Shown one piece after another: positions 23,187 through 34,200 of a stretch of 64,000 bases of DNA. Numbering within the stretch: position 1 is the stretch's first letter; each line of letters opens with the position of its first letter. The stretch is from Pseudoscleropodium purum. Lineage: Eukaryota; Streptophyta; Bryopsida; Hypnales; Brachytheciaceae. The stretch spans positions 16,306,001-16,370,000 of the forward strand of contig OZ017797.1 in the NCBI GenBank assembly GCA_963969395.1. The letters run 5' to 3'. The translations under genes and the position numbers were made by a program. The notes under the pieces are model-generated. The model ran no database searches and was not told where the DNA came from. It saw only the letters and a list, made by a program, of their open reading frames with translations.

Positions 23187-24976
23187 TCAGACATTTTCAG
23201 GCCAGAATTCTCTGTAAAAGGCAGCAGCGAGGGCATGTTCTCGTTCACGTTCAGCTTTCGCAAGGGCTTTCCTGGCCTTTTTTGATAAGACTTTTTCTTT
23301 TTCAACATCATCTGTTTCCTGCACATAAAATGCATGAAAAAACACCATATATTAGCACAAGTCCAAAACCTGTACTCTGAAACAAAATTTCTTATGAAAA
23401 GCATTGATGCTTAACGAGTATGAACAAGAGTTGAACTGATAGAATACTTACTCTGAGAGCCTTTCTCCGATTTCTTCGCTCTTCAGAACTAACTATCATT
23501 TTACTTTTGATCTTCAAATCCGCGCCAATTCCTCGTCTGTCCTGTTTTAGCTGGGTCTCTACTGGGTTCAACCTACCCTGCATGTGCACAATCCATTTCA
23601 GTGATAAAAGCTACCACAACCATGTTCAGATATACAATGCACCTAAGAAACTAAAGGAATAACTTTTACAACAAGTTTGATTCAAATAACCGGCCCCTCT
23701 AAGAAGCATCTGCACGCAATAAAAGAAATAGATATGATGATCCTCTTACGACCTTTTGATAATCTTTATCGTGCTCAAATATTCATGGAACATATATTTA
23801 AAAAGGAGCAAGGTAGTAGAAGGCCAGTGGTAGGATGACAGTCATCGTACCTGCTCTGCAGAACCAAGTCCTGTGCCTTCCTTCCACCCAGATTTCTTAA
23901 GCAACTGCATACAAAATTTATCACAACGATCAGTATTTACTGCGAAACACTGGAAAAATGCAAAATCAAGCTAGCATATATCAATCAATAGTGATATAGA
24001 TAATCTCTTAAACGTGACAATGAATTGATCTACGTTAGATTACTCCCCTAAGTGTTACCATTTAAAATTCGGCTGCTGCACCAACAAACAGCCTCCCGTA
24101 TGACAGTGAAATTCCACTACCCTCGAGTGAACCCATAAGGAGCCAAGATTTCATGGTTTTAAGTTGACCAATTTGATTAATCATATAGTGAAAATAGAAT
24201 TCAGTCAGGGTCAAATCTTAAATCACAGAATCGTTGAAAAACATAGCATGTGCTGGTCAAAAAATAAATAAGACTGAGCAAAAGAAAACCCTCATATAAC
24301 CCACTTGAATGTGCCAAAAAAACATCAGGACCAATCTAGGACTCTCGGTCCTGTAGGGGTTAATCTAGCCTTCAGGGCTTTCAATCCACGATCCATCAAA
24401 CCTTGGTGATTCATATTACGACAAAAGGGAGGGACTTAGTAGAGCTGACATAACATTCTTAAACTTCACGACAGGGGACATGGATGACAGCTTCTTTTAC
24501 TGCTTCTTTTACTGCTTCTTTCACTGTAGACAATCGTGAATACAACTTTGCCAATGAATTGTGGACCACTGTAACATAACCTATTCTTGTTACAGTGACA
24601 CTGTAGAAGAACCCCATGCTCCCTACTCAAGAGTATTATGGATATGGGAACGCACCTGAAAACCAATATTTGATTCAGACAAATTGGCTGAAGGGAAAGA
24701 ACCGGATGGCACTCGGTGATTTCCATCGTTTCCATCGCTGCGATTTGAGAAATCCGAACTCCATGATGAATTTCCACCTGAAGAAGGTACTCTTAACCGG
24801 ACGTTTGAAGGCAAACCCACGAGATCGCCATAGAAGGAAGTCGACTCTTCCGCGGTGAACGCAGCAGCACCCTGCGCCGTATTCACGTTTCCTTTCCTCT
24901 TCCTTGAAACAGTCCCTTCCTCACCTCCTCTCACAAAAGTTGTTGCCCTATAATTGTCCCGCACAGATGCAGACAT
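23187..24976 (-). CDS. Small G-patch domain protein
   Basis: G-patch domains bind RNA or activate DEAH-box helicases in splicing and ribosome assembly; the partner here is unknown. On the minus strand the coding exons are 24976-24656, 23904-23851, 23577-23452 and 23318-23187, all introns phase 0, giving 210 residues. Residues 1-100 are Ser- and Gly-rich and disordered, with an RKRK stretch. The G-patch (about 102-145) is rebuilt across two introns: SNIGFQ, LLKKSGWKEGTGLGSAEQ, then GRLNPVETQLKQDRRGIGAD. The C-terminus is basic and helical and ends ALAAAFYREFWPENV. The 18-codon exon carrying the domain core is too short to be obvious alone; its perfect phase and the domain continuity support it. 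I recall a similar plant protein class annotated only as D111/G-patch. The product class is firm, the specific role unknown. Confidence 0.9.
24490..24526. repeat. 12-bp repeat, three copies
   Basis: TGCTTCTTTTAC is repeated three times with one substitution in the last unit. It lies inside the first intron of the G-patch gene. Confidence 0.75.
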
Positions 24977-25749
24977 CGTACAGCAGCGTTGAGCTATCTA
25001 CTTCTCAGCAGCCGACCGTTTCTGCACAACCAATGCCAAAGATCACAATCTGGTCATAATAACTAACGTACTGCCCTAGAAAAACTCCGCAAAGCAATAA
25101 TCACTAGCATGGCCGATCCAAAAATTGCCATACGGGAAACCTCCACTTGAATTCATCAAATTCCAAACTACAGTGTAATCAAAACAAGCGAAAACGTTAT
25201 AGCTTACTGCGATACCGATCAGATACAAGTGCAACGAGCTCTGCCACCAAAACCCCAAAATATTAATGCAAAAAATTTAAACCAAAACGCCCTTCTGCGA
25301 TTCCGTCCTGCCACTAGTTCACCGCTAAACCCTAATTCTAATGCAAAACACGTAATCTCAGAGTTCCACAGCAATCCTACGGCGCATTCCTCACAGTCCA
25401 GACACACGTACGAACTGATCCGGTAAACCCTAAATTCTCTTACAATCCATTCCTTACCTCCAAGTCTTCAATTGATCTATACAAATCCTCCAGGAAACCG
25501 ATGGTTACAAGCATGAGTTCAACATCGCAACACGATCAAAGAAAAACAAGAAAAGGAGAAAGGAACAAACCTAATTCACGATTTCTGACAAGCTCGCCTT
25601 CCTCTTCAGCTCCGCTCTGGCTTGGCAACAAAGACTTAAGAAGAAACCCTCGCTGCAGTGTGGAATACTCAAACCTCTCTAATTGCACTTCCTCTCAGGA
25701 AATCCAATGTCGGTGGTGATAATATGGAGGATCGGGAATATAGTACCAG
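24977..25749 (-). promoter_or_regulatory. G-patch gene leader and promoter, with two telo-boxes
   Basis: Perfect AAACCCTAA telo-boxes lie at 25327-25335 and 25425-25433, reading TTAGGGTTT in the direction of transcription. At 25675-25688 CTCTCTAATTGCAC repeats the end motif of the MITE-like elements at 14662 and 16636, with no partner seen. Base composition turns strongly AT-rich after about 25750, so transcription probably starts between 25300 and 25700. No other gene is visible. Confidence 0.5.
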
Positions 25750-26239
25750 TGGGCCATAGAGGGGAAGTGGAAAACTCCCTTTATAGCCCATTGGGAAAGC
25801 AAAAGTTTACCAAACCAAAAATCAATCGTCCTTATTTATAACTTTAAGCAATTGAACTTTCTTTTTTATTTAAAATGTGTTTAATCATATTATTCAAAGT
25901 GATTGGGAGCATTTATTGCTGTTGTTCAAATAGAATAAAAATGATGATTTGTATTTTTTATTTTATTTTTAAATCACCTTAAAATTAATTGTATACGTAA
26001 ATCATGATCAAAGTCAACTATACTATTAAGGTTACCATAAAAATTAGACATTGTTAGTATAAAATTGCCTTAGTAATCACCAATTCAATATATTTGAAAT
26101 CTAAATCTCACTAAGATTTTATATACTATAAAAGACTCAAATGTAATATGTAATAAATGATGTGTTTTGAATACGTCAAACATTTATAGTTGATGTCATC
26201 TCTATATCCATACCAATAAAAGTCTAGGAGCCTAAAAGT

Positions 26240-26400
26240 CAAGGCACATATAATATGAGAACCTATATTATCAGACACTTATCATAGTTATAGGGTACCT
26301 ATATTATAGGTGTCTATGTTATGAATACCTATGTTATAGGCACCTTCTATGGTTATAAGATACCTATGTTTTAGATATATATATTATAGATACCTTCAAT
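26240..26400. repeat. ACCTAT/ATAGGT palindromic minisatellite zone
   Basis: Irregular units of ACCTATRTTATAGG occur about 5 times, at 26271, 26297, 26327, 26362 and nearby. The clearest is the self-complementary TACCTATATTATAGGTGT at 26296-26313. The same palindrome core appears in the 50-bp repeat at 47464. Confidence 0.6.
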
Positions 26401-28318
26401 GTTTGTAGGTAACCTATTTACACTTAGGCTAAAGGCTCATAAGCTCTTATTTTTAGGTTCATATACTAGCATCGTTGCCAATAAAAATAAAACTTGAGTT
26501 GAATCTAAATTTAAAGATAAATTGAATTACTTGTAGATGTTAGACATTTTTCCTTCACAGTACAAGTCTTCTATAGAACTATAAAAATTATTGTTTAACA
26601 CGTATTTCAATAATATTTATAGTACTTTTTAGCTTAGTTTTTTCTTTATTGCTTTTGAAAATCATTTTTTCTATTTTTCAAAAATGTATTCAAATTTGGG
26701 GCTTAGAGATCCTAGTTAATCTCTAAAGCACCAAGTAGTTGTCAAATGACTAATTGAAAATTTTTGGTAGGTTCCTACAAAGTTAATTTTGAATGAATCA
26801 TTTTGATTTTTGATATACAAAGTGTAAATATGTAATCCCCATGCAAAAATATGATTTCTTAAAGTAGATTCTTTGATCAAAAGTTATATTGCCTAGAGTT
26901 TTTCACAAATGGCAAGTAACTTTAGGATAGATGTATGAAATTCTTCCTCTACCTTTAAAATTTGGCAAGTATGTAATTTATATGATATAAGATGCAATTG
27001 TAAAGAAACACATGTATGGTGCAAAATTCTTACTCTAAAAATAACTAAAGTCAACTAATCCTATTGGAAAGGGTTGAAAAAATTAAAAAATCTCTTTTAA
27101 CTTCAAACACTATAATCTTTCAATCCATGCAATCAAAGTTTTGAAAAAAATTCTACACATTCCCATGGTAGTTTAGTTCCAATTTGCATGGTTGAACTTT
27201 AGAAAAAACTTTTTTGTTTCATTTTTCTCATTGACCTAAAAAGTGGCAATTTTTATCAACTTGTGCTTAAAATAATAAAATGTGCTTTCATCCTTTGGGG
27301 GCTAAAATGCATAGATCCACTTGCAAATTATGGCTAAATAATGGAAGGAAGAACTTTTATTCAAATTAGAAACTAGTTTGCATTATTTCTTTCAAACTAA
27401 TTTTTTTTTTAAATCATACATGAAATGCCCAAAATATTGGCTATTTTTTCATCTTTATTTTTTTATTCACCTATTTTTAATTAATCACATATTTAAAAAT
27501 CATAATTAAAAATATATAAAGAACTTATAACAATTGTAGAAAACATTTGAAGATACAAAAGAAAATCTATAGTACAAGACTTTGCAACAATTTCAAAGTG
27601 ATAACAAATAAGATAATAAAACAATAGTCAATTATAGATAGGAAGAAAAGCTATGATAATTGAAATTTTAAGATTGTCAAAAGTAAAAGTGCCCAACCAT
27701 AAAAGTAATATTTCCTCTAATGGATCTTTACACTAATGACCAAAAGCTATCAATAGACAAAACTTTTGGTGCATTGTAAGTAGAGGAGAAAATGGAGCTT
27801 GGTCAAAGCTCACTTTACAATAGGCTTCATAAAAAATATCCCTAAAAATAAAATTTCAAATTTGACTATTTGAATAATTTCTATTAATGATGCATAAAGT
27901 AATGTCTTTCAATGAAAATCTCTAAAAATTTGTAAGAGAAATATATCATAATACATCTTATTTTTGTTTAAAATCTCAAGAATCATCAGGGATTAAATTA
28001 AATTTTAACATTTATAATTGATTCCTACAATTATGATTCTATAAGTATGTGTAGCCTAAGCACAATCATTTAGTTTGATGGAAGAAAGAAAAGCCCTCAT
28101 CACAAAAAATGGAAAAGGCAATTACTACTTGTTTTGAAATCATTGTCATGGTAAGAAACAATAGCTTTCTAAAAAATCCATACATAAAAAATTGGTAGGG
28201 TACACATGTCATTAAACCATCAATGGTTACACTTTTCTAAATTTTTTGAAAGGGGTACACAAATCACTTTAATGTTGGTTTAGAAAATGAGATGAATGCT
28301 TGTAACTAACAATCTCCA

Positions 28319-28336
28319 CCCCCCCCCCCCCCCCCC
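28319..28336 (+). repeat. C18 homopolymer
   Basis: Eighteen consecutive cytosines in otherwise AT-rich DNA. Its length may be inexact because of polymerase or assembly slippage. Confidence 0.9.
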
Positions 28337-28843
28337 ATTATATAGAATTGTCAATTTAATATGGCACTAATGTGACACTAGTAGTGCCACGTCAGATTCC
28401 AAACTTTAAAAAATAAAAAATAAAAAATAAAATTTTTTCCTCTATAATTATACCACAAGGTGCCAAACTTAGAACCTTGTTGAGGCCTAGAATTTATCCT
28501 AATGATTTTGACATATGTATTCTATATTTGTATTCTTTATCCCATAGCATCGATGGCCAAGACCATTTTCTCACGGTGGCAATTGATGACATTGAAGAGG
28601 GGTGGGAGTTTTTTGTAACTAAATCAACAATTTGGGATTTTTCCAAAATGGAGAGGGGTGGAGAAATTGAAACAAAAAGACATGTCATTTGCGTCTTTTT
28701 GCTTCATTGTCATTGTCATTGTAGGAAGTGTTGCCCTTGAAGTAAGGGCTACTTTTACACTTAAGAGATGGGCCAATTTGCTTTATCAAAGGCCAAAAAT
28801 CTTCACTTGTAATTGGACAAAATGCTCAAATCAATCCTAATCC

Positions 28844-29304
28844 TTTTATACCTAGAGGCCAAGTCGATTTGATGGAATGAATTTTTTATTTAGAAAAAGA
28901 CATGATTTGACATGGCTCAAGCTTGTTGAATTAGGTGCATCAAAAATGGAAGGCCAATTCTTGGCTTTAGGGCTAAGGTTAGATTTCAATTTCAAAAACT
29001 TTGAAAAAAAAATATTGTTTTTCAACAAATCATATTTGTTGGATTTTGTGCAATTGGCCTCAAGGAGAAGTGCCCTGATCTCAAGGTGTAAAGCAACCCT
29101 AAATATTCTAGCCGTTTTCTCTATTCTTTCAAGGTTTAATTGAATCAGCCTGACTTCTTGGTTTTAAGGCCTTTACATATGAGAAAATTGACCCCATTAT
29201 AATCTTATTCTAATGAGTTGTTGAGGACAGTCTTCACTTCTAAAGGGGCAGAAATTTTGTGCAATTGGCCTCAAGGAAAATTGGCTTGGCCTCTAAGTGT
29301 AAAA
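28844..29304. mobile_element. Putative inverted-repeat element, about 461 bp
   Basis: The 26 bases at 28844-28869, centred on TAGAGGCCAAG, are the inverse of 29279-29304, centred on CTTGGCCTCTAAG, with 22 of 26 matching. All four differences are C/T or A/G transitions. Inside, a perfect 23-bp direct repeat containing TGCAATTGGCCTCAAGGA lies at 29044-29066 and 29255-29277, with weaker similarity continuing for about 40 bases. No transposase frame and no convincing target duplication were seen, so class and borders are uncertain. Confidence 0.45.
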
Positions 29305-30993
29305 CCAGCGGCCCTAAATGACTAAAAAATTATAAAAAATTATAAAAAACTATAAAAATTAAAAGTGTACTCCGTAAAGATTTATGCAGGCTTGACTGTT
29401 GTTACGCAGGCCGCCACAGTAAATGCACTTTTCCGTGGAGACGAGACCTTCAGAAACCCCAGAAGCTCCCAAATCGAGGACGCGTTCTATTGAAGTTCCC
29501 AATGGCCCGAACAAAACCCTAAGCAAAAAGGCGGGGAAGAGGGGCAGCGAGAGCGGTGATGCATGAAGAATCCCTTGTTGTTGCTCCAGATTGCTCCCGC
29601 GCCATTGCCATCTCCGCATTGCGCCGTATCTCGTCGTCTCTCTGCTCCCCTAAATCCCATTCCGCTCTTTCCAAGCTCCTGGTCGATCTTTCCAGTACGA
29701 CTTTTGGTACTCACCCGTGGCTTTTCCATCCCGAAGCTTTTGAACTTATACTTTTTTCACTTTTTTTCTTCGAAGGATATCTTTGGCGCAGCCGAGAGTG
29801 TTCTAGATTACAGGAAGTTGATGGTGCAGGTGTTTTGTACCCGTTTGTACCCTTTGTGTGTGTGGCATTTTAACGGGTGATTGAGAGGCGGTGGTGTGGT
29901 GGTGATTGGTAATGCGAGTTGCGGAATGAGGTTACCGTTTCCGGTGGCAGGTTAGTCACTTTACTCTAAGCATTGTTTCCACTTCCTCTGCTGAATTCTA
30001 AGGGACTGTCACTTTCTGATTGTACAGGAAAGAAAATTGATTTAATTCACTCTAGCTTCTAGTATTGTTCTCGAGTGTAAACCTTAATAACTTGGCGAAT
30101 TTTTAATCGCGGAGAAACGATTTTACAATTAGGCAAGAGGTGTTCCGGAATTTTTCTTGGTTCTTCTCCTGTCTTTCACTGCCAGAGTGTTGCCAGGGTT
30201 TCTCTTCTTTTGAGGGTTTAAGTCTCATCGACGTAGTAAATGTCTTCGTAATAGTCCTAGAAGATGTTTGTGTCAATGTGCACTCATTGTGCTGGCTCCG
30301 TTCTGGTTTGTGTTGTTGTTTCCCCTTGTAGCCTATTCCCATTCTGTGCGCACATTGTGGTAATGTAAGTTTCAGAGATGCTTGGCATTTCTATGAAATT
30401 GTAAGTGACACGGAAACAAAATAATGAGATGCTTTGAGGAATATTTACCAAGGCTCGATTGATAGCTTTGATGATTACTTTGAAATATTAAGTGCCGTAG
30501 ACATTCTACACAACTGATTGAAACTAGGTTATTTAGTGTCGAGACCATGGAACATAAACTTGTAGCGGGGTATTATTAGATGTTTTGCTTTCCTTGAAAT
30601 TCCAGCTTAATTTTCTCCGAGGGACCATTTAGGACTGAATTCCTGACATCCACTGCTTGGATTGAAGGGTATTGGAATTATTTAAAAATTGCAGTCTTGA
30701 GATTCTAGCGATAATTACAAGTAATCACGGGAGTTATATTTGAGAAATGATCTACCTCCTGAATTTTATAACTAGATGTCGACTCTAAATGATTTAAACA
30801 GAGAGAAATTGATGAGTATGCTCTACATGTTTCGATTATGCAAGCAGGGGATTGTCTTGATTGTTTTGATTTCTGGATTAAGTCTTCAATCAACTGTTAG
30901 GTTGCTACATAAATTTTTGAATCCTTCTTTTCAAATAAACTACTGTTTCAGGTCTATGAAAGCAAATACGCTTGGAAGTATCTGAATTTAGAG
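29305..30993 (+). other. CID gene promoter and leader with a 5' UTR intron
   Basis: A GC-richer block (about 29370-29829) contains a telo-box AAACCCTAA at 29514-29522 and ends at a donor CAG|GTGTTT (29830). An acceptor TTTCAG ends at 30951, and the next exon carries the CID start at 30994. The frame stays open back across this junction: an ATG at 29821 would add MVQ and 14 further residues in front of the chosen start. An earlier ATG at 29559 opens a frame of about 100 codons that does not join the gene in frame. Confidence 0.5.
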
Positions 30994-33848
30994 ATGGAAT
31001 CAACACCATCCAGTGGAGCTTTTACTGGAGCAACATTAGCTGAGAAGCTAAACAAGCTTAATGCTTCGCAACAAAGCATTGAAAGTATCCTTGCGCGTCC
31101 CTTGGACTTATTTTGACATTGGTTATTTATGTCGTTTTGATCTTGGATTCGCGTATTCATATACTTACTGGGTTGGCCGCTATTTTGTGTGCGCATTTTT
31201 TTGGAATCCTTGACTGAGTTCAGCTCTCTCACACTGGTGCATATTCCACCGAAAAAAAGCGAAGGAGATTGTTGACACCTGGGCTTCTAAATTTCATGGC
31301 GCTCCAACGGAGCAGCGTGTACCTTTCTTATATTTGGCTAATGACATTCTGCAGAACAGCCGGCGAAAAGGTCCCGAGTTTGTGAATGCATTTTGGACTG
31401 TGTTGTCTGCCGTTCTTAGAGACGTTCTTGATTCTGGAGACGATTCAGTTCGTAATTCAGCCAACCGCTTGGTACGTAGAACAGCTATGCTTTAAATGCG
31501 TTCTTTGGCAACGGGTCTTAGGCCTGGAATGTTGATTGGGAGGGTGTGTTATTCAATCTTGCTCTGTGTTTGCGCTGAAGGTAAAAATTTGGGAGGAGAG
31601 GCGCGTTTTTGGTTCTCGTGGTCAGAATCTCCGTGAAGAGTTGCTTGGAAAGCGACTCCAGTCACCGAAGCAGGAGGTCAAGCAGACTTCTTCACGAAGT
31701 AATCAGGTTCGACTCTTGTTCATGAACAGAATGTTATTTTTCCCAGATATTTAACTCTGTATGTTCTTGAAGTTGGTGAAAGTTCACTTGGACTTTGAAT
31801 CACATCGACTTTGCTGGGTTAAAGGTTTTTGAAGGGACCTTGCTCGAACGTGTGGCAAAGTCATATCAAGCAGCCCAAGAGAAAGCTGTTGATGAATATG
31901 GAGCCCTCTCAAAGTGCAGTGCGGCTTTGTCTTTGGTTGTGAGCTTAGAAAAAGAAGCTGAAAATGGAGCTGCTAATGGTATTTGGACATATCGATACTC
32001 TTCAACATTGAATCACGTTTTTCCAGTTTCTTATCTTGGACAGTGATTATCTCTTTTTGAGGTCCCGTTTGTTAATCGGTGGACAATGATTGTAATTTAC
32101 ATACCCTCTTGCCTGATGATTTACTCTCTCATGAGACTTACCCAGTCGTGAGATTACGGATGTACTATTCAGTGCCTGGGGCCTGATAATGTCGTTCTAT
32201 CCGCCAGGCATGGACACCTCTTGGTTACCACGCAATCAATTGCTAAAACGGGTTTATTTCCATTTCTATGAAACTTTACATTGGCTCCGAGACTAACTGA
32301 TTGCTACATGTTCTGATAATTGGTGAGCAGGCGATATGCATACGTCAGTGTCTGACGAGTTGCTGGAACAAGAGCTAGTTATGCGGCAGTGTATAGAACA
32401 GCTTGAATCGTGTGAGAAGAGCCATGCTATGCTCTGTTCTGATATGAAAGATGCTCTTCTTGAACAGGTACCAGCTGGATTCTGGCAACTGCCCATACGT
32501 TTATGTTACTGTTTTCTTTTCCATTTTCTTACATGCATTGTAACCACGCATTTATGAAATGTCCATGTGAAAAATATCTGTTCCTGACTAGCTGCTTTGT
32601 AGCCTGTCATTACTAATATATATCTAGAGTAGAAAGGGGCAGTTAGAGGTACTTGTCTAGCATTTCTGCGTAGATGACAATTTATGCTTATTTGTTTTCC
32701 GGCAGTCATAACATTATCTAGCTATGGCAGCAAGGTGTCTTTGGGGTTCATGCAGAGAGAAGTGGCTTGTTCACTCGTTTGTTGAATTTGCAATCTCAGG
32801 CAATTGTAGAATATCCTGTCTCTTATCTTCTTCTTTTTAATTAAGGGAGCCAAAAACCTTGTTGAACAGTGCTATGTTAGTGTATTAACTACAGTACGTA
32901 CTTGGCACAGGAAAACAAGTTGGAGCAGTTGCGGGCACAACTTCAGGTTTCTTTCTGATCACTCTTCAATTTATGGCCCGATGCAGTGCCTCGCATGTTA
33001 TTGCTGTTTAGATCTGTTTCTTCTGTGGCAGATCTTAGGACAAATTAATTCAGTACGTCCTGTGACGCTGATAGTCTTTATTAGTTTTAATTGTTGTTTG
33101 TTGCATGGGTTTACAGACAGCACAATCTCAGCTACAACAGGCTAGGGATGTGCAGCAACGCTTGGCTTCTGGAGCTTTGAATCATACCAGCGACTATTCA
33201 ACTGGTGTTCCATCAACTGATAGGTTTGACGAGGAATCAGAATCTCAAGAGCATAGCAATCAGGCACCAGTAAATATGGATAGTGAGACCCATATATCAA
33301 GTGTATCAGCATCCGCAAGTAATCTCACTGGTACCGAACGGTCATTGGAACCAATGGAATCTAGTCAACCACCGACACGCACGCCTACGTCAACTCTAAG
33401 CACTGCTGCTGAGATTGCAGCCAAGTTATCGGCTAGCGCGTCTTCCGCCGCCATGCTAACATCAGTCTTATCATCATTGGCAGCAGAGGAAGCAAGCAAT
33501 GGTATGCAAACGTCTAATTTTGGTATAGAGGGAGCGCAGAAGAGGCCAAGGATAGATAACCATGCCGAGCAGACACCAACAACGGCACCTGTTCCGTATC
33601 AGCTGCCTCCACACTTGTCTCAGTTTCTTGGTAGCACGATGTTCCCTCCAGGATATGCGTACCAGACCCCGATGCCTCCCCCGCCTCCTATGCAAAGTCA
33701 CATGATGATGACTCAAAATCCAATGGGTCCACCTCCTCCTCCGATGCCTCCAGGTTGCAACCCCTTGTATCAATTTCAGCAGTCACCCTCCCCATACTAC
33801 AGTCCACCCCCTCTCCCTGCTCCGCCTGCTCCTGCCCCTAGACAGTGA
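30994..33848 (+). CDS. CID-domain protein, RPRD1/Rtt103-like RNA polymerase II CTD binder
   Basis: CID proteins of this type bind the phosphorylated C-terminal repeats of RNA polymerase II and act in transcription termination and 3'-end processing. Coding exons are 30994-31084, 31224-31471, 31581-31706, 31825-31978, 32331-32467, 32911-32946 and 33117-33848, giving 507 residues. The CID covers about 10-140, with LNASQQSIETLSHWCIFHRK, FLYLANDILQNSRRKG and VKIWEERRVFGSRGQ. A coiled coil covers about 165-290. An Ala/Ser segment AAEIAAKLSASASSAAML (361-378), an NLS-like KRPR (406-409) and a Pro-rich tail with PPPPPM follow. The domain order matches the Arabidopsis ENTH/VHS-annotated CID proteins. 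The 36-base exon 6 and the short exon 5 are set by phase; the donor after exon 3 (GTTCGA) is weak. The start matches homologues, though a 17-residue extension is possible. Confidence 0.92.
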
Positions 33849-34089
33849 TTTTAGTGTTCAAAATGACCTTGCGTTGTACTTGGATTTGAACGGAATGTAA
33901 CATTGATGTGTTTCTGGTGGATTTAGTGAGGACTTCACACTTTTTATTCATGCCTAGATCCTCTTTACTTAACCCGTGAAGTCACGAAGGCCTTTTTTTT
34001 ATCACCAAAAACTGCTCAAAACTGTCATTTCTAGTGCAATGAGCACAAACTTTAAAAGAGTAGTTTTGGGGCCATATCTAACTCTATCT

Positions 34090-34200
34090 TGCAACAGACT
34101 AGTATGAGAATGGGGGAGAAATTTCAGAAACTTTGATCACATAGATTGCAAGATTTTTTTGTGTACAAAGTGAAGAATACACAGTTTTTTGGCACCATTG
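34090..34200 (+). repeat. Dispersed repeat copy A
   Basis: From CTTGCAACAGACTAGTAT through TTTGATCACATAGATTGCAA to GTGAAGAATACACAG. By eye it aligns over about 105 bases with 36732-36840 at roughly 80 percent, and more loosely with 45425-45520. Confidence 0.7.

Larger units (their letters stand above)
25750..28843. other. AT-rich intergenic region between G-patch gene and CID gene
   Basis: No credible gene. It holds an ACCTAT/ATAGGT minisatellite-like zone (26240-26400), an inverted copy of the dispersed desert repeat (about 27085-27175, TGCATGGATTGAAAGATTATA on the minus strand) and a run of 18 cytosines at 28319-28336. A TGGCACT/AGTGCCA hairpin follows at 28362-28389, then AAAAAT repeats. 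Confidence 0.6.

Noticed and set aside
28477..29143. Short + frames upstream of the CID gene
   Set aside because: They cross the inverted-repeat element, lack motifs and have no splice-linked continuation.
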